From assembly GCF_000931445.1 (NCBI RefSeq), contig NZ_CP010849.1, positions 7,688,001 through 7,752,000 of the forward strand: 64,000 bases of DNA, in the 5' to 3' direction. How positions within the stretch are numbered: the first letter of the stretch is position 1; each line of letters starts with the position of its first letter. The DNA comes from Streptomyces cyaneogriseus subsp. noncyanogenus (GTDB lineage: Bacteria; Actinomycetota; Actinomycetes; Streptomycetales; Streptomycetaceae). Under the pieces are notes generated by a model. The model was given only the letters and a program-made list of their open reading frames with translations. It ran no database searches and was not told where the DNA came from. The translations under genes and the position numbers were made by a program. Of this stretch, positions 27,566-43,750 are shown in pieces.

Positions 27566-28933
27566 ATGCACGGGTACAGGAAGCCGATCGGCCGACGAGG
27601 ACTGCTCGCGCTCACGGCGGCGCTCACCGCCACGGCGGTGGCTGCCCCGCCGGCTTCCGCGGCCCCGTCCCCACCCTTCGTACCCGGCGCATCCCCCGCC
27701 TCGTCCGCAGGCGTCGTACGCTCCCTGGAACGGGCCGCGTACCCGCTGCGCTCCACGGATCCCGGCGGTTCGACGGCGGACCTGCGGGCGCTGGACGCCA
27801 TGGTCGGAGGCGCCGAAGTGGTGGGTCTCGGCGAGGCCACGCACGGTTCGCACGAGTTCTTCGCCATGAAGCACCGCGTCTTCCAGTACCTCGTCGAAGA
27901 ACGCGGCTTCACCACCTTCGCCCTGGAGATGAGCTGGTCGGCCGGGCTCAGGATCGACGAGTACCTCCAGGGCGGCCCCGGCGATCCGCGGCGGATCGCA
28001 CGGGAGACGCTGGCCGGATCCCCCTGGGAGCGCGAGGAGTTCGTCCGTCTGATCGGCTGGATGCGCGACCACAACAGCCGCCACCCCGACCGCCGGGTCC
28101 ACTTCATGGGCGACGACATCGGGGGACCGAAACTCGGCGACCACATCTTCGAACGGGTCTTGTCGTCCGTCGGTACGGCCAGGCCGGAGGCACTGCCCCG
28201 GCTCAGGGAGTTGTACGCGGGGCTGCGCCCCTTCGACGACATCTTCGCCCACCTGCGCAAGCCGCTCCCGGAACGCAAGGAGAACGCCGCGCAGGCCCAG
28301 GAGGCCCTCGACCTGGTCGCCGGGTACCAGAAGGCCGGGGGCGGTGACTACGCGTGGACCGTGCAGCACGCCCGGAACATCGCGCAGACCTTCGCCTTCG
28401 CCACGGTCGACCTCGCGGACCCGGCCTCGGTTTCGGCCGCGGAGCGCCTGCGCGACCAGGCCATGGCCGACAACGTACTGTGGTGGCAGCGCCAGACCGG
28501 CCACAGGATGCTGCTGTCCGCCCACAACGGTCACATCGGCTACCTGTCCACCCATCCCGACATGTACCCGCGCACCCAGGGCACCGTGCTGCGCGACTGC
28601 CTGGGCCGCAAATACGCGGCGGTCGGCTTCACCTTCGCCGGCGGCTCCTTCCTCACCAAAGACGCCTCCCTCGACGGCGACTGGAAGCCGATCACCGTTC
28701 CGGCGGCGCGCCCCGGCATGCACGAGCACACCCTGGACCGGGTCGGGTACCGAGACTTCTACCTGGACCTGCGGGCGGCGCCCGCCGAGGCCCGGACCTG
28801 GCTGAACCGGCCCCGGCCGGTCTACGACGCTGGTTCGACCTTCACCCCCGACCCCCTGCCCACCCTCGCGATCGGCCGGGCCTACGACGTCCTCGTCCAC
28901 CTCGACAGGGTCCGGGCGGCCGACAAGTTCTGA
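27566..28933 (+). CDS. Erythromycin-esterase family protein, secreted
   Basis: A 455-residue protein of the EreA/EreB-like family. The N-terminus 'GRRGLLALTAALTATAVAA' followed by ASA forms a signal peptide, possibly Tat-type with the arginine pair. The family core is clear: 'VVGLGEATHGSHEFFAMKHR' with the conserved Glu and His residues, 'TTFALEMSWSAGLRIDEYL', and a later 'AHNGHIGYLS'. Members hydrolyse macrolide lactones in resistant bacteria, but most homologues have no demonstrated macrolide activity and the same fold includes other hydrolases. ATG 27566 lies eight bases behind GAGGAG, better than the GTG at 27557. No macrolide gene is in the window, so a resistance role is not supported by context. 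Confidence 0.83.
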   Translation: MHGYRKPIGRRGLLALTAALTATAVAAPPASAAPSPPFVPGASPASSAGVVRSLERAAYPLRSTDPGGSTADLRALDAMVGGAEVVGLGEATHGSHEFFAMKHRVFQYLVEERGFTTFALEMSWSAGLRIDEYLQGGPGDPRRIARETLAGSPWEREEFVRLIGWMRDHNSRHPDRRVHFMGDDIGGPKLGDHIFERVLSSVGTARPEALPRLRELYAGLRPFDDIFAHLRKPLPERKENAAQAQEALDLVAGYQKAGGGDYAWTVQHARNIAQTFAFATVDLADPASVSAAERLRDQAMADNVLWWQRQTGHRMLLSAHNGHIGYLSTHPDMYPRTQGTVLRDCLGRKYAAVGFTFAGGSFLTKDASLDGDWKPITVPAARPGMHEHTLDRVGYRDFYLDLRAAPAEARTWLNRPRPVYDAGSTFTPDPLPTLAIGRAYDVLVHLDRVRAADKF

Positions 28934-29267
28934 ATCCCACCCGGCGGCGGCGACCGTCACCGTCCTGGAGACGAACGAGTGTGGGGGCCGACCTGGGCGG
29001 GTCGCCGGGACGCGCCGGCGGATCGCGAAACGCTGCTGGAGTACCAGCGTGCCGGCGCCCGGGGCACCAGGCACGGTCAGAGCCGTGCTGGATCAGCCGC
29101 TCCGGTTGAGCCGGCCGCCTCTCCTCGGCCCGGCGGCGTTCTGCCTCACTCCGTTCCTCGGCCGCGATCCAGCCGTTGATCTGGGCGAGGGCTGCCGTCG
29201 CTTGCTGGACCACCACGCGCCGGGCGAAGCGGAGCAGCAGCCGGAGCCGCGACGGCTGTTCCTTCAC
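28842..29267 (-). pseudogene. Possible decayed DUF6233-like gene
   Basis: The 638-base gap before the polyketide synthase gene holds one weakly gene-like stretch on the minus strand from GTG 29267. Its first ~60 residues ('ALAQINGWIAAEERSEAERR' and 'RRPAQPERLIQHG') resemble the helix plus 'P..P.WLI..G' element of the small actinomycete DUF6233 family. The expected 'VHVGDC' and 'CPHCRPDTELG' part is not found in frame. The ribosome binding site is poor and the frame runs into the end of the neighbouring gene. It may be a frame-shifted remnant or chance. Confidence 0.25.
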
Positions 29268-29571
29268 GTTCGATTCTAGGTTGCCCTGCGTGCGGCGGAT
29301 GGCGGCCCGCTCGCGGCCGAGCGCCGTCGAGCGCGTCGACGACGCGAAGCGGCTGTGTCACCGTGTCTGCCCGCCGACCGGCCGGGAGGGCCTGCCGCCA
29401 CGCGCGTTCGGTTCGCGCAGACCACCGTCCCGAGAGCCGTCGACACGGTCGCCGTGCCGGGAGCCGGCAGCCGGCTGCCCGCTCCCCGGCGGCCACCGTG
29501 CCGGGGCCCGATGGAACCGGGCGGAACACGCCGCCATCCTCACCTACGAGTCCACGGGAGGGTTCGAGCGA

Positions 29572-37998
<8,427 letters not shown>

Positions 37999-38061
37999 CC
38001 CCGGCCCGCCGGATCACCCGACCGCGGCACACGCCGGCCTGACGGGTCCGCGGGCGAAGGC

Positions 38062-38167
38062 GAACTGGTGCGCCGCGTCAGGTCGATCGCGTCCCGCAGC
38101 GGCGAGCGCTCCGGGCGCAACCGGCCATCCAGGTACCGGAGCATGTCGTCGACGGTGCTGTACGTCG
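38062..38167 (-). pseudogene. Fragment duplicated from a beta-lactamase-fold serine hydrolase gene
   Basis: Translated on the minus strand this segment gives 'YSTVDDMLRYLDGRLRPERS' followed by PLRDAIDLTRR. That is nearly the same as 'YSTADDMLRYLDAQLRPERS' plus PLRDAIELTQR in the intact hydrolase gene at 41371-42450. At the DNA level 38062-38167 and 41602-41708 match at about 90 per cent with a single-base indel. Nothing of the active-site SxxK or HxG parts is nearby, so only this piece remains. It lies in the 562-base gap after the polyketide synthase gene, which holds no other gene that I can support. Confidence 0.8.
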
Positions 38168-38439
38168 TGGCGCTTCGGCCGCCGGTGGAACCGATGCTGG
38201 CGCAGACCCGTGACACGGTGCCCGCGCCCGGCATGCGGCCTGGTCCTCGACGGCGAGCTGATCGACGGGGGGCCGTCGGGGCGGTGTTGGTCGTGGTGCG
38301 CCGGGGCCGTGGCGGTGCAGGTCGTCCGTCGGCACCGGTCTCGTTGCCGACCCGGGGCGTCAAGGGGCGCGGGACGAAACGGACTTGGTGCATCCTGCGG
38401 GGTATGCCGCTGCCGGGTATGGCTATCATGTGGCTTCCC

Positions 38440-38484
38440 GATCGCGCTAGCGATCATTCACAGGCTTCCCCGTGACTAGGGGAA
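38440..38484. promoter_or_regulatory. Two stacked palindromes upstream of the surface protein gene
   Basis: GATCGC-GCTA-GCGATC at 38440-38455 and TTCCCC-GTGACTA-GGGGAA at 38466-38484 are perfect inverted repeats lying 77-121 bases before ATG 38561. They look like binding sites for dimeric regulators or an mRNA leader structure. A GGAGGGG ribosome binding site precedes the ATG. Confidence 0.4.
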
Positions 38485-38560
38485 TCGCATATTCCGCGGG
38501 CTGGCGTGCGCACCCCCCTTGCTGTTTTCGTGACGTCGCCATGCCCGGAGGGGAAAACAC

Positions 38561-39952
38561 ATGTTCGGTATACGGAGACGTGCCACCACGCGGCTGTCCG
38601 CCGCGCTCCTCGTCGCCGGTCTCACGGCCGGGGCCGCGGTGGCGACGGTCGGCACCGCCGCCGCCGAGGACGGCCACAACCCGGCCGGCGGCGTCACCGC
38701 CACCCTCGACGGCCTGTCGGTCTACGGCGACGCGGTGCTCGAGGGCAAGAAGATCAGTGCCGGTCTCTTCCAGATGAAGGTGGAAGGTGGTGGCACGCTG
38801 CAGAGTTACTGCATCGACGCCCACACCCCCACCGTCAGTGAGGCCCGCTACCAGGAGGTCTCCTGGGACCAGTCCTCGCTGCACGACAACTCGGACGCCG
38901 GCCGGATCCACTGGATCCTGAAGAACTCTTACCCGCAGGTCCAGGATCTGAACAAGCTGGCCCAGGCGGCAGGCATCCAGGGCGACTTCACCGAGAAGGA
39001 CGCCGCGGCCGGCACCCAGGTCGCGATCTGGCGCTACTCCGACCACGTGAAGGCCCAGGCGCTGGACGCCGAGGCGGAGCAGCTCGCCGACTACCTCGAG
39101 AAGGCGGCCCAGGACGTCGCCGAGCCGACCGCCTCGCTCTCCCTGAGCACCGCCGCCGTCTCCGGCAAGGCCGGGGAGAAGCTCGGCCCGGTCACCGTCA
39201 GCACCAACGCGGCCAGCGTGTCCGTGACGGCCGCCGGTGAGGGCGTCAAGGTCGTCGACGCGTCCGGCAACCCGGTGACCACCGCGGCCAACGGCACCGA
39301 GCTCTACCTCGACGTGCCCGCGTCCGCCGCCGCCGGCACCGCCCAGGTGAGCCTGGAAGCGTCCCTGGACCTGTCGGTCGGCCGCGCCTTCACCGGTATC
39401 GGTGTCAAGACCCAGACGCAGATTCTCGCGGGCTCCAGCAAGAGCAACGTCAAGGCGTCCTTCACCGCCACGTGGGGCGAGAAGGAGCACACCGGCCCCG
39501 TCCTGGCGGCCGAGGCGGTGAAGAACTGCTCCAAGGGCGGCCTCGACATCAAGGTCACCAACAGCGGTGACGAGGCCGGTGAGGTCACCATCGGCGGGAA
39601 GAAGCACACCGTCGCGGCGGGCCAGGACCTGACCGTCACCTACCCGGTGAAGGAAGACACCGCCTACAGCGTCCAGGTCAGCGGGCCCAACGGCCTGGAC
39701 GAGACCTTCACCGGCATCCTCGACTGCCGGACCGCCGAGGAGAGCACCGGCGGCTCCACGGGCAGCGAGCAGCCCACTTCCCAGCCCAGCGCGGCCGGCG
39801 GCCACGACGACACCACCGGCGGCACCGCCGGTGACGACCTCGCCGCCACCGGCGGCAGCAGCGCCACCCCGGTCATCGCCGGTATCGCCGTCGCGCTCGT
39901 CGCCGCCGGTGGCATCACCATCTTCTTCCTGCGCAAGCGCAAGACCACCTGA
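38561..39952 (+). CDS. Cys-Gln thioester-domain (TQXA) surface protein with LAxTG sorting signal
   Basis: A 463-residue cell-wall protein. It has an N-terminal signal peptide ending near 'TAAAEDG', then a thioester domain with the Cys in 'LQSYCIDAHTP' and the Gln in 'AAGTQVAIWRYSD' (the TQxA motif), which in this family form an internal Cys-Gln thioester. Repeated Ig-like beta regions follow, then a Ser/Gly/Thr-rich stalk and the C-terminal sorting signal 'LAATGGSSATPVIAGIAVAL' ending in a basic tail (FFLRKRKTT). The LAxTG form is used by class E sortases of actinomycetes. Such proteins are anchored to peptidoglycan and may form covalent adhesions. No sortase gene is in the window. The gene is monocistronic, with palindromes upstream and a hairpin downstream. 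Confidence 0.92.
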   Translation: MFGIRRRATTRLSAALLVAGLTAGAAVATVGTAAAEDGHNPAGGVTATLDGLSVYGDAVLEGKKISAGLFQMKVEGGGTLQSYCIDAHTPTVSEARYQEVSWDQSSLHDNSDAGRIHWILKNSYPQVQDLNKLAQAAGIQGDFTEKDAAAGTQVAIWRYSDHVKAQALDAEAEQLADYLEKAAQDVAEPTASLSLSTAAVSGKAGEKLGPVTVSTNAASVSVTAAGEGVKVVDASGNPVTTAANGTELYLDVPASAAAGTAQVSLEASLDLSVGRAFTGIGVKTQTQILAGSSKSNVKASFTATWGEKEHTGPVLAAEAVKNCSKGGLDIKVTNSGDEAGEVTIGGKKHTVAAGQDLTVTYPVKEDTAYSVQVSGPNGLDETFTGILDCRTAEESTGGSTGSEQPTSQPSAAGGHDDTTGGTAGDDLAATGGSSATPVIAGIAVALVAAGGITIFFLRKRKTT

Positions 39953-40055
39953 TACGCCGACCCCGAGCCGCGGACGTCAGCGATTCCCGCGATCACCGGA
40001 TCCTCCTGAGCATCGCGTTCGTCGCGTTCATCGCGGACCCGGTCGGCACCAGGTA

Positions 40056-40114
40056 GCGGCCACCGCACGATCACCCCGGACCGTGCGACACCGGAAAGAC
40101 CGTGCGGTGGCCGC
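40056..40114 (+). terminator. Perfect 14-bp inverted repeat, terminator of the surface protein gene
   Basis: GCGGCCACCGCACG at 40056-40069 pairs exactly with CGTGCGGTGGCCGC at 40101-40114 across a 31-base loop, about 100 bases after the stop codon. It is the strongest structure in the 682-base gap 39953-40634; apart from this and the small STAS-like fragment the gap shows nothing. Confidence 0.6.
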
Positions 40115-40330
40115 ACACCCCACCACCCCGCCCGCACCGGCAGGGACGCCTGAACTTTTCCGGTTCGTCCTGCCGGGATGCGGATCTTGTGAACCATCCC
40201 GCTGACGACCTGTCGGTCCGATGCCCGGGGCCGTCCGGTGACTGCCCGCGGGCGCTGTCGCGTTGTCGGGCACCTGAATCTCTCTGACGGGCTTCGGAAC
40301 GTGGCGTGGGTCGGGTTTCAGGCCGGTGCC

Positions 40331-40430
40331 TCACGCCTCGGCAGGCAGGTCAGCGGCGCCGCCGGTGGAGTCCATGAAGGACACCCCGGACACCTCCAGG
40401 TGGCGAGGTCTCGCCATGCACGCCGTGGGC
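40331..40430 (-). pseudogene. Possible STAS-domain (anti-anti-sigma) gene remnant
   Basis: Read on the minus strand, 'RPRHLEVSGVSFMDSTGG' matches the most conserved strand-helix of anti-sigma factor antagonists (usually LDLSGVxFMDSTGL, with the phosphorylatable Ser). The frame then ends at a stop 10 codons later, and no other STAS elements were found in frame upstream. It is too short to function and may be a decayed copy, or chance. Confidence 0.3.
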
Positions 40431-40634
40431 CGTGGCCTCGTCGACGTCTTGAGGGCGACGAGAACTGGCCGCCGCGGTGTGCGCCCCCGCCACAGGGTGT
40501 GCGCTCGGCAGTCGCCCAGGGGCGCATGAAGGGCAACGGGCGTGCCTTCGTGCCTCTGGCGTGCGCCTTTCCCCTGCGGAGCCACGGGCGGATCCTGTTT
40601 CTCCCGTCCAGCACGCCAAGGCGGTCCCGCGACC

Positions 40635-41183
40635 ATGAACAGCAGCAACGCCCCCTCCGCCCCCGCGTCCGGTCCTGAGGAGCAGCCGCCTGCGCGCGGT
40701 CGCGCCTGGCGGGATGCCGGGACGCGACTGGCCTACGCCGTGGCGATCGTCGGCGCGGTGGCGGCGGCCCTCCTGACCCCGCTCGGCGAGCACGTCGTGA
40801 ACATCTTCCTGGACGAGCCGACCTGCCCGGGGGAAGCCTGTGAGGGGAAGAACCCGCAGAACCAGGGGTGCGCCGAGGACGCCCGTACCTTCGAGCCGGC
40901 CAGCGGCAATCCCGCGCTTCTGCAGTTGCGCTACAGCGAGGAGTGCCAGACGGTCTGGGGGCGGATCGAGCGGGGCAACCCGGGGGACGTGGTCACGGTG
41001 GAGGCCGCCGGCGGCGCCAGGCGCAGTGCCCAGATCGAGTACGGGAACGACCAATTCACCAGCATGGTGCGGGTGGGCGACGGTGAGTTCGAGGTCACGG
41101 CCTGCGCGGTCCCCAAGGCCGGCGGCAAGAGCACGTACGAGCGCTACTGCATCCAGGCATCCGAGGTGACCGCCTGGCAGTGA
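40635..41183 (+). CDS. DUF2690 membrane-anchored protein
   Basis: From ATG 40635 it is 182 residues: a short Pro/Ser-rich cytoplasmic N-terminus, one membrane segment ('LAYAVAIVGAVAAALLTPLG'), then an extracellular DUF2690 domain. The domain shows the family cysteines and 'GCAEDARTF', 'LQLRYSEECQTVWGRI' and 'QIEYGNDQFTSMVRV'. DUF2690 domains are frequent in actinomycetes, often fused to helix-turn-helix or serine/threonine kinase regions, with unknown function. Here the domain is alone on a membrane anchor. The ribosome binding site is weak and the frame is open 93 bases further upstream, so the start is uncertain. No partner gene is apparent. Confidence 0.78.
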   Translation: MNSSNAPSAPASGPEEQPPARGRAWRDAGTRLAYAVAIVGAVAAALLTPLGEHVVNIFLDEPTCPGEACEGKNPQNQGCAEDARTFEPASGNPALLQLRYSEECQTVWGRIERGNPGDVVTVEAAGGARRSAQIEYGNDQFTSMVRVGDGEFEVTACAVPKAGGKSTYERYCIQASEVTAWQ

Positions 41184-41370
41184 TCCAGCGGCCGGCCACC
41201 CCCACACGGAAAAGGTGCACGACCTCGCTGAGGAACTGCACGCCCTGCGGCTCCACCGCCGTCACCGCGGCGGCGGAGCCGGTACGGAGGGCGCCGGCGA
41301 CCTGCCGGTGTGGGCCCTGGGAATCCACAGGGTGACGTGAGGGACAGGGCCCCGGTGCCGTCGAATGGGT

Positions 41371-42450
41371 TCAGGAGCCGACGAGTTCGTCGAGCAGAGC
41401 AAAGACCAGTGCGTCGAACGCACGGGTGGCGTCGCTGTACGTGTTCACCAGGATCACCACCGCCGTCCCGCTCTTCCGCTCGAAGGCCGCACAGGTGCTG
41501 AAGCCGGAGGTGCCGCCGTTGTGCCAGGTCACCGTCCGGCCGTCGGACAGTGCGCCGAAGTGCCAGCCGAGCCCCAGCCGCAGACCTGTGGAGGGGTCGG
41601 TGAAGTGGTGGCGCTGCGTCAGCTCGATCGCGTCCCGCAGTGGCGAGCGCTCCGGGCGCAACTGGGCATCCAGGTACCGGAGCATGTCGTCGGCGGTGCT
41701 GTACATCGAGGTGCCCGCACCGCTGAGGACGCGGTCGCGCCAGTCGGGAACCGCCTCCCCGGCCATATGGCCGATCACCTTGCGGGAAGCCATGTCCGGC
41801 CGCAGGGTCGTGGTCGTGTCCGACAGGCCCAGCGGTGCCGCTACCTGGCGCCGCAGCATGGCGTCCACGCCGTCGAAGGCCAGCGCCTGGCCGAGCAGCC
41901 CGAAGCCCAGGTTGGAGTATGTGTACGCGGTACCTGGCTCGTTGTCCAGCGAGGTCTGGGACAGACCGGCGGCCAGGTCCTCCAGCGTGTAGTGCGCGTA
42001 CGGGTTGTACGGATCCGCCCCGGCCAAGAGGTTGGCGGGCAGCCTGGGCAGGCCGGAGGAGTGGGTCGCCAGGTCGCGCAGGGTGATCCGCCGGGTCTCC
42101 CCGCGCGGGACGGTGAACCCGGGGGGCAGGCTGAGCGGCGTGGACAGGCGCACCCTGCTCGCACCCACCGCGCGCGCCAGCGCGGTGGCGGTGAGCGTCT
42201 TTCCGATCGAGCCGAGCTGGAACACGGTTCTGCCGTCGGGGACGGGGCCCTCCTGGCTGGCACCGGCCACATACCGACGCCCACCGCGGATGACACCGAA
42301 CACCGCGCTCGGGGCGCCGGCGGCCAGGGCGCGGTCGAGGTAGGGCCGCACCTGTGCGGCCAGGCCGTCCCCGGCCGCCATGGCCCTGCCCGGTAACAGT
42401 CCCACGCCGGCCGCAACCGCCGCCGTACCCAGCAGCCTTCGACGATCCAT
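41371..42450 (-). CDS. Serine hydrolase, beta-lactamase/penicillin-binding protein fold, exported
   Basis: A 359-residue class C beta-lactamase-like hydrolase. The N-terminus 'MDRRRLLGTAAVAAGVGLLP' is a Tat-type signal. The active-site SxxK is in 'VFQLGSIGKTLTATAL', the tyrosine motif YxN in 'YTYSNLGFGLLG', and the third motif in 'TWHNGGTSGF'. Members include DD-carboxypeptidases, esterases and D-aminopeptidases; the substrate cannot be read. Part of this gene (41602-41708) recurs as a fragment about 3.5 kb upstream after the polyketide synthase gene. The start ATG 42450 is the only sensible one for the signal peptide. The gene is transcribed alone. Confidence 0.9.
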   Translation of the reverse strand: MDRRRLLGTAAVAAGVGLLPGRAMAAGDGLAAQVRPYLDRALAAGAPSAVFGVIRGGRRYVAGASQEGPVPDGRTVFQLGSIGKTLTATALARAVGASRVRLSTPLSLPPGFTVPRGETRRITLRDLATHSSGLPRLPANLLAGADPYNPYAHYTLEDLAAGLSQTSLDNEPGTAYTYSNLGFGLLGQALAFDGVDAMLRRQVAAPLGLSDTTTTLRPDMASRKVIGHMAGEAVPDWRDRVLSGAGTSMYSTADDMLRYLDAQLRPERSPLRDAIELTQRHHFTDPSTGLRLGLGWHFGALSDGRTVTWHNGGTSGFSTCAAFERKSGTAVVILVNTYSDATRAFDALVFALLDELVGS

Positions 42451-42897
42451 GGTCCACTCCTTCGCTCGGTGCGGGTGCGAATGCGCACGCCGACGTCGAG
42501 TGAAGCGGCTTCAGCCACCAACATCAACAGTCACCTTGCGTGTGATCCACAGTCACGTCCGTGCGACCCCGGGCTCTCGCGCATTCGGTGATGGTCCGCC
42601 GTCGGCGTCGCCGCGCGCAGGGAGCCGGACCGGCGGGACGCGGCCAACCGGGCGCGATGGTCGCGCCGGCGGAGCAGCCATCCTCGGGGCGGTGAGGTTC
42701 CGTACCCGTCGCCACCGAACACTGCCCACGCCGCACCGGCACGGCCATGGTGGAGCGCATTCACTTCACCGCACGTGAAGCCTCGTGAAGCGCCGGCGCA
42801 GCAGCGTGTTCAGTGCTGCCGGTGCGGGGCCCATGGGCCGGCCCCCTCGGCGAGCGGTCCGGTGGGAGTGTCCGCCGCGGCCGGATGGTTGCGGCCG
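42451..42897. other. Non-coding gap between the serine hydrolase and TetR genes
   Basis: 447 bases lying upstream of the hydrolase start and downstream of the TetR stop. It must contain the hydrolase promoter, but no convincing -35/-10 pair or hairpin was found. The small open frames in it lack ribosome binding sites and family resemblance. Confidence 0.5.
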
Positions 42898-43563
42898 TCA
42901 AGCCTGGCTCCGGTGGATCGCGGCCTCGATGTCGGCGAGTTGGGCGGCGAGGATCTCCTCGAACGCGGCGCGGCGGTCCGCCCCGAGGGGGCGGACCTCC
43001 CGGGCGTAGTGGGCCAGCGCGGGGAACCGTTCGGGGTCGGCGCCGAGCACCGCGACACGGAAGAGCTCCATGCCCTGTTCGTACTCCGTGGGGGTCATGG
43101 TGCTCACCCCGGCCTCGGAGGCGATCAACGCGGCGATGAGGACCGCGAGCCGGTGGTAGCGCGCCGGGACCTCCTCGTCGGGCAGGCCCGACGCGCGCAG
43201 GGCCTGGAGCACCTCTTCCATGACCAGCCGGGAGCCGGTGCCGCCCGACGCATAGCGTCCCCAGACCGCGGCGAGCTGGGGCTGCCGGCCGAAGGTCTCC
43301 CTCACCCGCAGGGCCAGGGCGGTGATCCGCTGCTTCCAGTCGCCCTCGGGGCGGTAGCCGTCCATGGCGGCAAGGAGGATCCGGTCGGCGACCGCCCGCA
43401 GCAGTTCCGTCTTGCTGCGGAAATGCCGGTAGAGGCTGGAGGAATCGGTCCCGAGGGTCGCGGCGAGCTTGCGCACACTGAACGACTCGGCGTCGCTCGT
43501 GCGCAGCAGCTCCGCCGCCGCGTCCAGGATCTCGTCGGTCGACCAGCGCCTTCGGCCCGCCAT
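42898..43563 (-). CDS. TetR-family transcriptional repressor
   Basis: A 221-residue regulator with the N-terminal TetR helix-turn-helix ('ILDAAAELLRTSDAESFSVR' then 'KLAATLGTDSSSLYRHFRSK') and an all-helical ligand-binding C-terminus. It is divergent from the serine hydrolase gene at 43751 across 187 bases, which contain a perfect 7-3-7 palindrome plus a third half-site, the natural operator for a TetR dimer. It probably represses itself and that hydrolase and is released by a small ligand related to the hydrolase substrate. The ligand cannot be predicted. Confidence 0.93.
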   Translation of the reverse strand: MAGRRRWSTDEILDAAAELLRTSDAESFSVRKLAATLGTDSSSLYRHFRSKTELLRAVADRILLAAMDGYRPEGDWKQRITALALRVRETFGRQPQLAAVWGRYASGGTGSRLVMEEVLQALRASGLPDEEVPARYHRLAVLIAALIASEAGVSTMTPTEYEQGMELFRVAVLGADPERFPALAHYAREVRPLGADRRAAFEEILAAQLADIEAAIHRSQA

Positions 43564-43593
43564 CCCACTCCTCTCGCCGAATCCCAGTCTAAC

Positions 43594-43629
43594 TTATGCA
43601 CTTGGTGTTGCACGCACCGCGTGCATAAT
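43594..43629. promoter_or_regulatory. TetR operator and overlapping divergent promoters
   Basis: TGCACGC-ACC-GCGTGCA at 43609-43625 is a perfect 17-bp palindrome. It lies inside a larger pair TTATGCAC (43594-43601) and GTGCATAA (43621-43628). On the plus strand it sits between a TTGGTG (43602-43607) and CATAAT (43624-43629), 16 bases apart, so a bound repressor would cover the core promoter of the hydrolase gene. The site is also 31-46 bases before the TetR start. Confidence 0.65.
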
Positions 43630-43750
43630 GAGGACACGAGCCTGTCGAAGGCCCGGCGGCAGGTGGGGGCCGGTGTGCCCCTCGCGCCCTGCCGCCCGGG
43701 CCGGGTGACCGGCGTGGAGTTCGCCCCTGGACCGGGAAAGGACGCATGTC

